In this document: one piece after another, positions 1 through 10,075 of the stretch | Numbering within the stretch: the first letter of the stretch is position 1 | How the letters are laid out: every line of letters starts with the position of its first letter | Assembly: GCA_031279825.1 (NCBI GenBank) | Contig: JAITHT010000015.1 | Location: 1 to 62,826 of the forward strand | DNA: 62,826 nt | Origin: Desulfovibrio sp. | GTDB lineage: Bacteria; Desulfobacterota; Desulfovibrionia; Desulfovibrionales; Desulfovibrionaceae | Reading direction: 5' to 3' | Program-made: the position numbers and the translations under genes | The notes under the pieces: model-generated | Database searches by the model: none | Told to the model about the DNA's origin: nothing | Seen by the model: the letters and a program-made list of their open reading frames with translations, nothing else

Positions 1-31
1 ATTCGACGTCGCTGAAGCCGGCATGTTTCAT
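1..31 (-). CDS. 5' end of an unidentified gene (partial)
   Basis: A minus-strand ATG at 29-31 opens a frame reading MKHAGFSDVE before the window ends. A strong ribosome binding site (GGGAGG) lies 6-7 nt upstream on the minus strand, around 38-43, which supports a real start. Ten codons are too few to identify a product. It is divergent from nothing nearby and lies downstream of the minus-strand gene at 136-1068, so it could belong to the same transcript. Confidence 0.45.
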   Translation of the reverse strand, partial: MKHAGFSDVE

Positions 32-135
32 TGGCGCCTCCCGTGGATGGGGAGAGTATAATGAAAATGCGACGTGTCGGCGATCATATACTGGGGATTA
101 AATCAGCGGTTCCTTAAAGTGAACATACTCCAGAC

Positions 136-1068
136 TCACGGCAGAGTAACGGCAAGAACAAGCATCATCGTGCGCCTGTTGCCGGAACCAACGAAGGCCT
201 TTCTGAACGATGCCTGTCCCGCCGGGCTTTTCAGATCGCGACGGTTGGAAACAGCGCCCTTTCCTGTGGTTTGATACAGCCACGCTCTGCCGAGGCTATC
301 CACATGGATAAGCCCGACATGATAGTGTTGCAGTCCGTAGCCTTTGCGCCGCCCTTCCGTGTTCAGGCTGACCAGATACAGATAGCCGGCCTGGAGCCGC
401 CTGGGAAGCTCTTTCCATGTGGAATCCAGCGCAATGTCGTAGCCGCGGGGACTGAATCCGTCGGTTGTGTCCGGATCCATGAATCCGCCGCCGGGCAGTA
501 TCAAACGACGGGGAAGATTATCGGAGATGTTCATAATCAAATCCCAGCCGAAATCCCAGTCCTCTCCGCTCGGGGAGGCCGGGCCGCTGTCCCCCAGCCT
601 GTCTCGTACAGCATATGCCAGGGAAATGTTTTTTTGCAGCAAAAAACGGGAAGCGGCCAGCACAAGGCCGCTGCAATTGAGGCCGGGAGTCGGGAAAATA
701 CGCGCGGGGTCGGCAAAGGCGCTGTATCTGCCGAATTCGTCTATAGCGCCGTCAGCCCGATAAGGGATATTGAGAAAGAGCGGCAGAATCTGTTCCGGCA
801 CATATTCTTTGCCGACGCCGGCCACGAAATTTCGCGGAATGGGGATTACGTCGCGGGCAGAGGCGGCGGCACAACAAGAACCTGCCGGACAGGCGCAAAG
901 GACAATCAGGAAAACACATAGCGCATTTGCCCATAGGCAGTGCCGGGCTCCGTAAAAACATCGGCCGTACGAAATGAGCGATAGACCTCGGCGAGCTTCC
1001 CCGGCAAACGGCATTGCCGTCTTTCGGCAGTTGCGCGCGAGAGCGGCGGGAGTCGGGCGGCAGGTCAT
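136..1068 (-). CDS. Secreted or anchored protein with an NlpC/P60-like Cys/His arrangement
   Basis: This 310-residue protein has a hydrophobic stretch near residues 45-68 (ALCVFLIVLCACPAG) that looks like a signal or anchor, so the mature part is probably outside the inner membrane. A GLNCSGLV motif near residue 130 and a YHVGLI motif near residue 248 have the spacing and context of the Cys and His of NlpC/P60-like cysteine peptidases. It could also belong to the DUF1175/YfaT type of uncharacterised secreted proteins, but I cannot settle that by eye. The ATG at 1068 has a GAGAGG ribosome binding site, although the long N-terminal region before the hydrophobic stretch leaves a later start possible. 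The substrate is unknown. Confidence 0.6.
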   Translation of the reverse strand: MTCRPTPAALARNCRKTAMPFAGEARRGLSLISYGRCFYGARHCLWANALCVFLIVLCACPAGSCCAAASARDVIPIPRNFVAGVGKEYVPEQILPLFLNIPYRADGAIDEFGRYSAFADPARIFPTPGLNCSGLVLAASRFLLQKNISLAYAVRDRLGDSGPASPSGEDWDFGWDLIMNISDNLPRRLILPGGGFMDPDTTDGFSPRGYDIALDSTWKELPRRLQAGYLYLVSLNTEGRRKGYGLQHYHVGLIHVDSLGRAWLYQTTGKGAVSNRRDLKSPAGQASFRKAFVGSGNRRTMMLVLAVTLP

Positions 1069-1134
1069 AAAGCCTCTCTTATTCGATTTTCACGTACGCA
1101 TTACGTGCCGGCCATGAATGGGGTGAGCTATGGA

Positions 1135-1163
1135 TTGCCAAATAAGATACTGTATAGTATTCT
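1135..1163 (+). promoter_or_regulatory. Sigma70-type promoter for pgl
   Basis: TTGCCA (1135-1140) and TATTCT (1158-1163) are separated by exactly 17 bp. This would place the start of transcription near 1170 and leave a leader of about 120 nt before pgl. It is the best -35/-10 pair in the divergent space between the secreted-protein gene and pgl. Confidence 0.5.
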
Positions 1164-1293
1164 TCTGCTCTCTGTAAATCTCTGAGAAGTTTCCCGGCAA
1201 TCCGTCCGATACGCCCGGGAAGCCGGTTCCCTGAACATCCTGACCGTAAAGGCATCTTTTTGTAACCTTGAAGAGAACGAAGCAGGGTCTCCT

Positions 1294-2025
1294 ATGCCCA
1301 CAATGCATCTTTCCTTGTACGTAACCGCCGACGAAGAGGCCATGGCGCATGAAGCCGCTGCAATTATCCGCGATCAGTATTCCGAGGCAATAGCGAAACG
1401 GGGAGTGTTCACCATCGCCTTTTCCGGCGGCAGTACCCCTATACCCTTGTATCGCCTGTTATCCTCCCCGCAATGGGCTAAAACCCTGGATTGGAGTAAA
1501 GTTATCGTGTACTGGACGGATGAACGCTGTCTTGCGCCTGAAAATGAAGCAAGCAACTACCGTCTGGCGAGAACAGAGTTGCTTTCCCGGGTTGAGGCAA
1601 CCCGTTTTTATCGCATGAAAGGAGAAGATGCGCCTCAATCCGCCGCTGAAGCTTACGCCAAACTGCTGGCAGATCATTTCTGCCTGATTCCCGGCGAATT
1701 TCCCCGCTTTGACTGCATATTGCTGGGAGTGGGCACGGATGGGCATACCGCTTCTCTTTTTCCCGGCGATCCGGCGCTTATGGATACGGAGCATCTCGTA
1801 ACGGATGTGTATAACCCCAAACTGACAACAGCCCGCCTCACGCTGACGCTGCCGGTGTTAAACAATGCCCGTTGCTGTATTTTTCTGGCATCCGGCCGAA
1901 TAAAAAACGATGTGCTGTCAACCGCGCTTAACCTCATGGCGGCGCCCATACTACCGGCTCAAATGGTGCGCCCGCATAACGGGAAATTGTGCTGGGTAAT
2001 TGACAGCAACGCCTATCAAGGCTGA
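1294..2025 (+). CDS. pgl: 6-phosphogluconolactonase
   Basis: This 243-residue cytoplasmic enzyme hydrolyses 6-phosphogluconolactone to 6-phosphogluconate in the oxidative pentose phosphate pathway. Family motifs are clear: FSGGSTPIPLYRLL near residue 48, WTDERCLAP near residue 74, and GVGTDGHTASLFPG near residue 144. Length is normal for the family. ATG 1294 is used here; an in-frame ATG at 1303 is an alternative. No zwf or gnd is adjacent, but tkt and rpe of the same pathway lie about 21 kb away. A good sigma70 promoter lies upstream. Confidence 0.93.
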   Translation: MPTMHLSLYVTADEEAMAHEAAAIIRDQYSEAIAKRGVFTIAFSGGSTPIPLYRLLSSPQWAKTLDWSKVIVYWTDERCLAPENEASNYRLARTELLSRVEATRFYRMKGEDAPQSAAEAYAKLLADHFCLIPGEFPRFDCILLGVGTDGHTASLFPGDPALMDTEHLVTDVYNPKLTTARLTLTLPVLNNARCCIFLASGRIKNDVLSTALNLMAAPILPAQMVRPHNGKLCWVIDSNAYQG

Positions 2026-2208
2026 ATAGTTTGCCCCGGCGGCGCGTTTCCGAAAAAAAGTCCGGATAATGCGGGGCATAGTACGCAGCAGCGCCGTAGA
2101 GCATGTTTCGTTCAGGCAATAATGTTCTTTGTACTGTTTTTTTCTCACTCATAGCGAATATCACGTATGGTGTAGGGATTTTCAGCGCGGCTGCATCGGG
2201 GCCAGGAT

Positions 2209-4491
2209 ATGAAGAAATTTTCCCCGGGTTCCATAACAGGCTTGGTCACAGCCATTGTAGCGCTTGCGCTTACACCTTCTCTGGCGTTTATGATCTACTC
2301 CGGATACTCCGGCGCTCAGTCAAATATTGTCGAAGCGAAGGCGACAGCCCTGCGTTCCGTTAGGCATATAGCCCGTCAACAAGCGATCCTGGTGAACAGC
2401 GCGCGCGCCATGATGCTGACCTTGTCGAATCTTGCCGAGATTGAGAGCAAAAAGCCTGAAGAATGCGCTTTTTTGTTGCACGATCTTGCCTTGCGCGATC
2501 CCGTGTATACTGAAATTCGCCTGTGCGATCCGGAGGGCAATACTCTGGCGGCCTCCACGCCTGATGCTGCGGAACTTTCCGCCGAGATGCGCAATCATAT
2601 CCGCGTTGCCGCCGGCGGCAACGCCTTTACCCTCCATGCCTTGTCCCGGGATAACGACGACGCGCCGTCGCTTGCCTGCCTGTATCCTGTGCGCCGACAC
2701 GGGCAAACGACGAGCGTACTGCTGGCGTTGCTGCGTATTTCCGTGCCCGAGCCCGATCTCGCCATGTTACAGGCCAACCATGCAAGTTGTCTGCAAATTG
2801 CGGACAGGCGCGGAAGCCCCGTTTTTTCCCATGCCTTCACTGACTCCGATACTTCACCTGCCTGCGCACAAGGTGACGCGTGGGAGAAGCAGTCGTCATC
2901 CCCTCTCCGCCACGGGCTGCTGCAAAACAACAATGAACACTATGTCGCTTTTGAAAAATTGTTTCTGGAAGAAGAGGATACTCCCAGCCTGAGCGTCTCT
3001 TTGCTCATCCCCACGTCAATCGCCGCTTTCCGCATACGAGATCGGGTAATAACGAATTTTGCGCTGTTATCCGGAGCAATCTGTCTGGCTTTTGCCGTTA
3101 CCTGGAAGCTGTACGACATAGGCGTACGGACGCCGATAGGCAAAATGCTCACTGTTGCCGGCCTGATTAAGGAAGGCCTGCTCGGCGCGTCTTTCGCCAA
3201 AAATGACTTTATAGCTCAGGAACTCAATATCCTGGCTGATGCCTTAAACACGATGGTGCATTCCCTTGAGCAAAGGAATCGTGAGCTTATCGCCGCCAGA
3301 GATGAGGTCTCCGCCGCCGGCAGGATGAAAAGCGAGTTTCTCGCCAATTTGAGCCATGAAATCCGCACCCCCATGAACGCTATTCTGGGCATGTCCTACC
3401 TAGCTAAAAATAGTGAGTTGCAAGAAGAGCAGGTGCGTTACCTTGATGCTATTCAAGAGGAAGCGAACAAATTACTTGCGATGATCAACGATATTCTCGA
3501 TCTGTCAAAGATCGAAGCCGCTGCGGTGAGCATTGAAAACGTGCCGTTCAGCTTGTCGGAAGTGTTACACAAGGTTTTGCGGGAAGCCGAAGGCGAGTCT
3601 CAAAAAAAATCCGTCGTATTCTCCGTTTTTGGAGCGGAGACTGTGCCCGAATCCCTCCTTAACGGCGATCCGCTGCGTCTTTCCCATGTGCTTTCCACGC
3701 TGCTCACTCATGCCGTGACGCACAGCACACAGGTGATACTGCGCATAACTTGCTCCCCGGAAGAAAACGGGAGAGCGACGATAGTGATGCATTTTGCAAT
3801 AAACGTTCATGCCGGAGACGAAGAAGCGAACAAGGGATTTGCCAAATCCTTGAAAAATGGAATTATGGGCCTTCATGAGCAGAGGCAGGGATTGCATTTG
3901 GCGATTGCCCATAATGTGGTGAGTCTGATGCGCGGAAAACTGGAGATTCAAAACACCTCCGGCGTCGGCGTTCTAATCGCCATCCGCCTGCCGTTTTCCC
4001 GGGTGGAGACCAAAAGCCTCGCGCCGTCACGGAGAGAGGAGCCAAAAACAGACGATGCAGGTGATGCCATGCCGGCGGCTGATACAAATTTTTCAATGGA
4101 CATCAAAAATATTCGTGTCCTCCTGGTTGAGGATAATCGAATCAACCAGCAAATAATAAAAGAGGGTCTCACCAACGCCGGAGCATCCGTCCGGACTGCC
4201 TCCAACGGATTTGAAGCTCTGGCCCTGCTGGATGATACGTTTGGAGAAATACCGTATCATGTGGTGCTTATGGATTTACAGATGCCTGAACTTGACGGCG
4301 CCGCCACTACCCGGCGTCTGCGCATGAAGGAGCGTCTCAAAACCCTGCCGGTTATTGCTATGAGCGCGCATGATGTGTCCGGCGAATGGCGACAGTACCG
4401 GGAAGCGGGTATAAACGATTATGTCATCAAGCCCATCCATATGCCTAGCTTGATACACCTTATCGGCAAGTGGACGCGCTCGTCCGGCTAG
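2209..4491 (+). CDS. Hybrid histidine kinase with degenerate ATP-binding domain
   Basis: This 760-residue membrane protein has an N-terminal membrane segment (about residues 8-30), a periplasmic sensor region, a second membrane segment near 275-295, a linker, a HisKA domain with [14 protein letters not shown] (phospho-acceptor His at about residue 383) and a C-terminal receiver (LLVEDNRINQQ, phospho-acceptor Asp near residue 689 in VLMDLQMPELDG). Between them the HATPase region lacks the usual signatures. The N-box reads LLTHAVTHS, no DxGxG box is visible, and the G2 box is reduced to RQGLHLAIA. It may therefore be unable to bind ATP and could act as a phospho-acceptor or partner for the kinase encoded directly downstream, whose core sequence is similar. 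Start ATG 2209 is preceded by GGGGCCAGGAT. Confidence 0.85.
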   Translation: MKKFSPGSITGLVTAIVALALTPSLAFMIYSGYSGAQSNIVEAKATALRSVRHIARQQAILVNSARAMMLTLSNLAEIESKKPEECAFLLHDLALRDPVYTEIRLCDPEGNTLAASTPDAAELSAEMRNHIRVAAGGNAFTLHALSRDNDDAPSLACLYPVRRHGQTTSVLLALLRISVPEPDLAMLQANHASCLQIADRRGSPVFSHAFTDSDTSPACAQGDAWEKQSSSPLRHGLLQNNNEHYVAFEKLFLEEEDTPSLSVSLLIPTSIAAFRIRDRVITNFALLSGAICLAFAVTWKLYDIGVRTPIGKMLTVAGLIKEGLLGASFAKNDFIAQELNILADALNTMVHSLEQRNRELIAARDEVSAAGRMKSEFLANLSHEIRTPMNAILGMSYLAKNSELQEEQVRYLDAIQEEANKLLAMINDILDLSKIEAAAVSIENVPFSLSEVLHKVLREAEGESQKKSVVFSVFGAETVPESLLNGDPLRLSHVLSTLLTHAVTHSTQVILRITCSPEENGRATIVMHFAINVHAGDEEANKGFAKSLKNGIMGLHEQRQGLHLAIAHNVVSLMRGKLEIQNTSGVGVLIAIRLPFSRVETKSLAPSRREEPKTDDAGDAMPAADTNFSMDIKNIRVLLVEDNRINQQIIKEGLTNAGASVRTASNGFEALALLDDTFGEIPYHVVLMDLQMPELDGAATTRRLRMKERLKTLPVIAMSAHDVSGEWRQYREAGINDYVIKPIHMPSLIHLIGKWTRSSG

Positions 4492-4516
4492 AGCATTTTC
4501 AAAGTGAAAATGCTCT
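4490..4516. repeat. Minimal 27-bp palindromic repeat (family A)
   Basis: Perfect 12-bp arms (AGAGCATTTTCA and its complement) surround a 3-nt centre. The repeat begins inside the stop codon of the upstream kinase gene (TAG, 4489-4491). The same 27-bp unit or its variants recur across the window, and it matches the right end of the longer family A elements at 9938-10065 and 51819-51945. It could also fold in the mRNA between the two kinase genes. Confidence 0.85.
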
Positions 4517-4557
4517 GGGGTATTTTGCCTTGATAACCAATATAAAGGCATTGTTTT

Positions 4558-7500
4558 ATGATAAATTTTTTTTCAGGCCATATAACGCGCACGATGTGCG
4601 TCGTCCTGCTGCTGGCGTTTATCCCTTGCCTGCTCACTCTGTTCCGTTTTGAAGCCAAATACAGCGAAGAGGAGCAGGAGATTACGGAGAAACGCATCCA
4701 GGAAATCGTATACGGTATAAGCGCGCACCAGACAGCGGTTATGGAAAGCGCGCGCGGCCTTTTGTCCGCTCTGGCTTTAATGGATGATATCCGCAAGGGA
4801 GATCATGAGAGGACTCGAAAACTGTTTGCCGCAGTGCTTCGGGAAAATCCCTTATTGGAAGATATTTTGCTGACGGATCGGCTGGGGAGGGTAATCGCCT
4901 CCGGCCGAAGCCTGATCGAGGGGCAGGACCTCAACTCGCTGCCCGGCATGCGCGAAACCATGACCTCCCGGCAATTTTTTGTCAGCCGCCATGTACGCGG
5001 CTCCATCTCTGAACTGGCGGCCATGGATTGTTTCTATCCTATCGTGGACCATGCGGGTCTGCATGGAGTCCTCATCGGCGTTATCAATATCGGCGCAAGC
5101 ATTCAGACATTGAATATCCTTGATTTTTTACCCAAAGCGTCTCTGGTGATCGCCGATCCTTCGGGACAAATCATCTTTTCTCTGTCCAAGAGCAGCATCT
5201 ATACGAATGTGGCGACTCTGCCGGAGGAGGAACAGGAGATCATCCTCGCCGCAGAGCAAGATCTGCAAGCGGTGTCGCATCTCGACAAAGGGGGGGGGAC
5301 GATCGCTTTTTCGCTTTTGTCAAATTACGGCTTAACGTCGGCAATCAATGGTTTCTCACCTATATCGTAAGCCAGGACGCAACGACTGCCGACAGCGAGA
5401 TTAAAGATAAATGGCACAGCAGCATGCGGGAACTGCTCCTTTCGCTCGTTGCGGGATTTCTGGCTGCCATGGTAATTTCATTTTTAGTTTTACGCCGCCC
5501 GTTGCATATATTGCTTTCGGCGGTTCATCTTCTGAAAGAGGGACAATACAGCGCGCGCAGCAATCTCCCCGCCTCCGGAGAAATCGGCAAAGTAGCCGCA
5601 GGCTTCGATGCCATGGCTCAGGCCGTGGAAAACACGCACGCCGAACTTATGAAGGCGAAGTATGCCGCTGACGCCGCCAACCAGGCCAAAAGCGAATTTT
5701 TGGCCAATATGAGCCATGAGATCCGCACCCCCATGAACGCCATTATCGGCATGGCGTACCTGGCTCTGAAAACAGATCTCACGCCGCATCAGGAAACCTA
5801 TCTCAACAAAATTTATTTAGCCGCCAATACATTGTTGGGCATCATCAACGATATTCTGGATTTTTCTAAAATTGAGGCCGGCAAGCTGAACATTGAAAAC
5901 GCGCCTTTCTTTCTTGAAGAAGTATTTTCCAACATTACCACGCTCTTAGCGCAAAAAGCCGAAGAAAAGCACCTGGAACTGCTTTTTTCCTTTGCCCCTG
6001 ATGTGCCACGAAACCTTATGGGGGATCCGTTGCGTCTCGGCCAGGTGCTTACCAATCTTATCAGCAACGCTATAAAATTCACCCCTACCGGGGAAATAAC
6101 CGTATCTTGCGTCCTGCAAGAAGAAATGCACACATGGGAAGACGCCAAGGCTCGGCTTTATTTTACGGTGCGAGACACTGGTATAGGAATGACTGATGAG
6201 CAAAAAAGTAAGCTTTTTCGTCCATTTACACAGGCAGATAGCTCCACTACACGTCTGTACGGAGGAACAGGCCTTGGCCTTACCATTACAAAACGGCTCA
6301 TAGAAATGATGGACGGCGAGATCTCCATAGAAAGCGAATTACAGAAAGGCACGACAGTTTCTTTTACGGCCGTTTTTCAAATCAGCCCCCATAACGGGCA
6401 ATCGACAGATACGCTGTCTTTGAGCGGAACCAAGGTGTTGATTGTGGACGACAATGAAACGGCACGGACAGTTTTTCAAGAGATGCTGATCGGCTTTACC
6501 TTTGCCCCTACGGCGGTGAGTTCGGCCTTTGAAGCGTATGAGCAGTTGATGCTCGCCGATCAGGAACGCAAATCCTTCAAATTGGTGCTTCTTGACTGGC
6601 GTATGCCTGAAGTCTCGGGGATTGAAGCCGCGGAACATATCCAGCGAATGGATCTGAAGCGTCGACCGGCGATTATTCTGGTCACTGCCTTCGGGAACAG
6701 CGAGTTGCAAAACAAAGCCGAACAGATAGGCATCCAACATGTCCTCTACAAACCCATCAATCCTTCTCAGTTGTTTAATGCCATGCTTGAAGCGATACAC
6801 ACCGGAGAAAAACTTCCTTTCAGCTCTCAAAACGGTATGGTCGCCAAAGCCCCTCAACAGTTTACCGGTATAAAAGTCCTCCTTGTGGAGGACAATGTCA
6901 TCAATCAGCAGGTGGCGATGGAAATTCTCAATCATGAAGGGGTCCATGTGGAAACAGCGGACAACGGGCAAGATGCCGTGAATATCCTTATGGATAGACC
7001 ATACGATTTTCATCTCGTGTTCATGGATCTGCAGATGCCGGTAATGGACGGCTATTCCGCCACCCGTCTCCTGCGCGATAATGAAAAACTCGTTAATCTG
7101 CCGATAATTGCCATGACCGCGCATGCCATGAGCGGTGAGCGTGACGCCTGTATTGCCGCCGGAATGAATGATCATCTTACCAAGCCCATAGAGGTGGAAA
7201 AGCTCTTTCAGATGCTCAGGCGCTGGACGAGCATAAATAACGATAGCCTTTCAAGGCATGACGCCTCTCAAGCGACGAATGAAGATATGGCCGACCCCGG
7301 GCAAAGTCGCGCCGCTTGCACAGCACAGCCCGATCTTACGGACGCGTCGTCGGGAGATCCCATTGCCGCGCCTTCTGCGGGACAAAGCGCGCAGTCCCCA
7401 TCGCCAGTCGGGCAGGAATCCGGCAATAGCGGGCAGCATCCCGATCTTCCCCCGCTTCCGGGCGTAGACAGCGTCGCTGCCGTGGCCCGCCTTGGCGGGA

Positions 7501-8045
7501 ATGTCCGTTTGTATACAAAAACCTTGTGCATGTTTGTCAAAAGCGCGCCTTCCCACGAACAGGAGCTTGATGCCGCCTTTGCGCAGGCGGACAAACAGCG
7601 GCTGTGTCGGGCGGCGCATACCCTTAAAGGATTGGGAGCCACTGTGGGCGCCTCGGCTTTGGCATCTCTGGCCGCAGGCATGGAGTCGGACATTAACCAT
7701 ACGGATTCTCTGCCGGACTCGGTTGCAGTGGAGGAACTCAAAAAGGCTATGGGGAATCTGAGATACATCATCGCTACCTCAGGGCTTTGCGGGCAGGAGA
7801 CAGTCCCTGCTCTCTCTCCAGGCTCTCCCGGCGGCGATGAAGAACGGGAAAAATTTAAGGAAATAGCGGCTGTCCTGACAGAACTGCTTGAATCCGACGA
7901 TGCCGGAGCGCCGGAATACGCCGCCGGGAATGCGATCGTCCTCGCCGCTGTTTTGCCGGCCGAGGCGCTGACCTCTCTCACAGAGAGTTTGCGTCTGTTT
8001 GATTATGATACAGCCTTGCGCATAATGAAAGACGCGCAGCAATAG
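4558..8045 (+). CDS. Large hybrid histidine kinase, frame-interrupted at a G9 tract
   Basis: The first frame (4558-5370) carries a membrane segment and a Cache-like periplasmic domain, and stops soon after a run of nine G at 5290-5298. Past the run, the other frame (open from before 5300 to 8045) continues the same protein: a second membrane segment ([20 protein letters not shown]), a HAMP-like linker, His[16 protein letters not shown] (His codon 5715-5717), an intact HATPase ([23 protein letters not shown]), two receivers (Asp codons 6595-6597 and 7026-7028) and an HPt domain (AAHTLKGLG, His codon 7617-7619). A tract of seven or ten G would restore one frame of about 1,160 codons. The break is a phase-variable tract, an inactivating mutation or a base-calling error. 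All domains are BarA-like, and with its neighbour this makes a tandem kinase locus. Confidence 0.85.
5290..5298. repeat. Homopolymeric G9 tract at the kinase frameshift
   Basis: Nine consecutive G sit at the exact place where the coding frame of the downstream hybrid kinase changes. Slippage by one base (to ten) or two bases (to seven) would rejoin the frames. Confidence 0.9.
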
Positions 8046-8058
8046 CCGGAGGATGCCT

Positions 8059-9828
8059 GTGTCCCGGACGCGACATTCGATCCTTGTCAAGCTTATGGGC
8101 AAAGAGAGCTTCGACGGAACGGACGCCGCGCTTGCCTCTCCTGTAGAGTATCAAGCCGGGCAAACTCTGGCGCAGGCAATTTATTTATCAGGCCTTTACG
8201 CGCCGCCCGCCTTATGCTCCGGCTTGGCCGCCTGCGGTCGTTGCCGCGTACGCGTGACAAGCGAGCCCGGGCCGGAGCCGGAGCCGGCGGATATGCGATT
8301 GTTTGCCCCTGACGAGCTTGCCCTTGGCTGGCGTTTGGCGTGTAAACATCACGCTTGGCCGGGCATGTGCATCGAACTCCCCGTCGAAACGCGTCTTTTT
8401 GCCGACCTTCTGAGAGAAAGCGGCAAGAAAAGCGCGGCAGACCTTGCCGTTTTACCCGATGCCGCGTCTGATCCCGGCGACACTACCGACAGCGTCTCTT
8501 TTTACCCTCCCACCGCTGGCGATCCCTTGCGGTCAACCAACGGGAAAACAGCTTTTCTGGCCGTCGATCTTGGGACAACCTCCCTGGAGTGGCGCCTTCA
8601 GGCCAATCTTCCTCAAGGGCCTTGCACCCTTTGGCAAGGGAAAGCCGTTAACCCGCAAATGGGCGCGGGCAGCGATCTTGTCTCCCGGCTGTCTTTTGCC
8701 GCCACAGACGCCGGGAGAGAACTGCTGTACCGGCTCACGCAGGATGCCCTGCGGGGTCTCGTAGAGCAAAGCGCGCTTGTGATGCGAGCCAAGGGACTGT
8801 CCGGCGGTCCCTCCGCCCTGTGTCTGGCCGCCAACACCGCCATGACGGCCATCTCCCTGGGGGTGGATACGCGAAGCCTGGCAAACGCTCCTTATGCCGT
8901 GCCTTACGCCGGAGGCCAATGGGAGGCTCTGCCGGGTCTGCCGCCCCTCCTGACGCCGCCGCAACCCTCTCCTTTCGTGGGGGGAGATATCGCCGCCGGA
9001 TACGCGGCACTGGCCCTTGACAGAGAGTTCCCTATTCCGGAATATCCTTTTTTATTGGCGGATCTCGGCACCAACGGGGAATTTCTGCTGGCGCTTGCCC
9101 CGGATAACAGTCTGGCGACCAGCGTGGCTCTGGGGCCAGCGCTTGAAGGCATCGGCCTCAGCCACGGGATCGACGCCCAACCGGGAGCTGTATCGAATTT
9201 CTCCTTCAGCCCCTATGGACTTGAAGCCATCTGCGTAAAGCATTCGGCATCACAACGGGCCACGCCATCTTCCGTGCCGGGGATAACGGCCACAGGATAC
9301 CTGGAATTGCTGCATATACTCCTTACAAGCGGCGCCATGGACCGCCAAGGATATTTTACCCCCGACGCCTGTGGCGCTTTGAAACGCTTTTTCACTCCGA
9401 AGAGAGCCCTTGGAACGGAAGAAGCCCGAAACGGAGCATGGCTTCCCCTCCCCCTGGGTTTGCGCCTCAGCGCGCGGGATATTGAAGAAGTGCTTAAAGT
9501 CAAAGCGGCTTTCAGCCTTGGCCTGCGCCGCCTTCTGGACAAGGCCGGGCTCGCGTCGCGAGATTTGAAGCGCGTCTATATCGCCGGTGCCCTTGGTCTC
9601 CATGTAAATAAACGGGCGCTTGAAGAATTGGGGTTCTTCCCTCCGGGTATGGAAAAACGGCTTGAAGCTGTGGGCAACACGTCTCTGGCCGGTGCCTCCC
9701 TGCTCCTGCGTACTCCTCAGGCTCGCCCCTCACTGCTCCGGTGGGCGGAAAAGGTCCATACGCTTGACTTGGCTGCCGACTCTGCGTTTACGCACGACTT
9801 TGCCGAACACATGCGTTTTGTCTGGTGA
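8059..9828 (+). CDS. RACo-like ferredoxin/ASKHA protein (corrinoid activation protein)
   Basis: About 589 residues. The N-terminal part carries a [2Fe-2S] ferredoxin pattern (CSGLAACGRC near residue 53 and a later Cys in RLACKHHA). The rest is an ASKHA-type ATPase domain with AVDLGTTSLEW near residue 170 and LLADLGTNGEF near residue 335, as in the DUF4445 family. Characterised relatives (RACo) use ATP and reduced [2Fe-2S] to return inactive Co(II) corrinoid proteins to Co(I) in methyl-transfer pathways. No corrinoid protein or methyltransferase is adjacent, so the target is inferred. An ATG at 8053 abuts the GGAGG, while GTG at 8059 leaves a normal 6-nt gap, so GTG 8059 is chosen. It starts 13 bp after the kinase stop codon and may be co-transcribed. 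Confidence 0.8.
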   Translation: MSRTRHSILVKLMGKESFDGTDAALASPVEYQAGQTLAQAIYLSGLYAPPALCSGLAACGRCRVRVTSEPGPEPEPADMRLFAPDELALGWRLACKHHAWPGMCIELPVETRLFADLLRESGKKSAADLAVLPDAASDPGDTTDSVSFYPPTAGDPLRSTNGKTAFLAVDLGTTSLEWRLQANLPQGPCTLWQGKAVNPQMGAGSDLVSRLSFAATDAGRELLYRLTQDALRGLVEQSALVMRAKGLSGGPSALCLAANTAMTAISLGVDTRSLANAPYAVPYAGGQWEALPGLPPLLTPPQPSPFVGGDIAAGYAALALDREFPIPEYPFLLADLGTNGEFLLALAPDNSLATSVALGPALEGIGLSHGIDAQPGAVSNFSFSPYGLEAICVKHSASQRATPSSVPGITATGYLELLHILLTSGAMDRQGYFTPDACGALKRFFTPKRALGTEEARNGAWLPLPLGLRLSARDIEEVLKVKAAFSLGLRRLLDKAGLASRDLKRVYIAGALGLHVNKRALEELGFFPPGMEKRLEAVGNTSLAGASLLLRTPQARPSLLRWAEKVHTLDLAADSAFTHDFAEHMRFVW

Positions 9829-9839
9829 CTCTGATAAAA

Positions 9840-9936
9840 ATCGCGGCAACGCCCGCGAGATTGGCGCAGGCCGGGTCTCGAAGGCCGTTAAACGGCAATC
9901 TCATAGCGAAACAGCTCCAGCAACGGGAGCCTCGCC
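9840..9936 (+). repeat. Repeat family B, copy 1
   Basis: Shares about 75 well-conserved bases with 12025-12110 in the same orientation: GCGGCAACGCCCGCGAGATT, then GGCCGTTAAACG and CAATCTCATAG. It directly abuts the full-length family A element at 9938. No coding frame is apparent. Confidence 0.75.
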
Positions 9937-9937
9937 T

Positions 9938-10065
9938 AGAGCAGATTAACTTTGAAACGTTGCACTCGTCGCCCTCGGCGAAAACAGGTTTCGCCTACTC
10001 CTTGTGCACGAGAGCCAGCGCTTACGCTGCCGGTTGACAGAGGATTTTCAAAGTGAAAATGCTCT
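9938..10065 (+). repeat. Full-length family A element, copy left of the acyl-CoA ligase
   Basis: About 128 bp with imperfect inverted ends: AGAGCAGATTAACTTTGAAA at the left, matched by the complement of the right end (AGAGCATTTTCACTTTGAAA). It contains an inner palindrome AGCGCTTACGCTGC. It has no coding capacity and looks like a MITE. The copy at 11866-11992 is in the opposite orientation on the other side of the ligase gene, and 51819-51945 is a third full copy. Confidence 0.8.
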
Positions 10066-10075
10066 AACTGACGGT

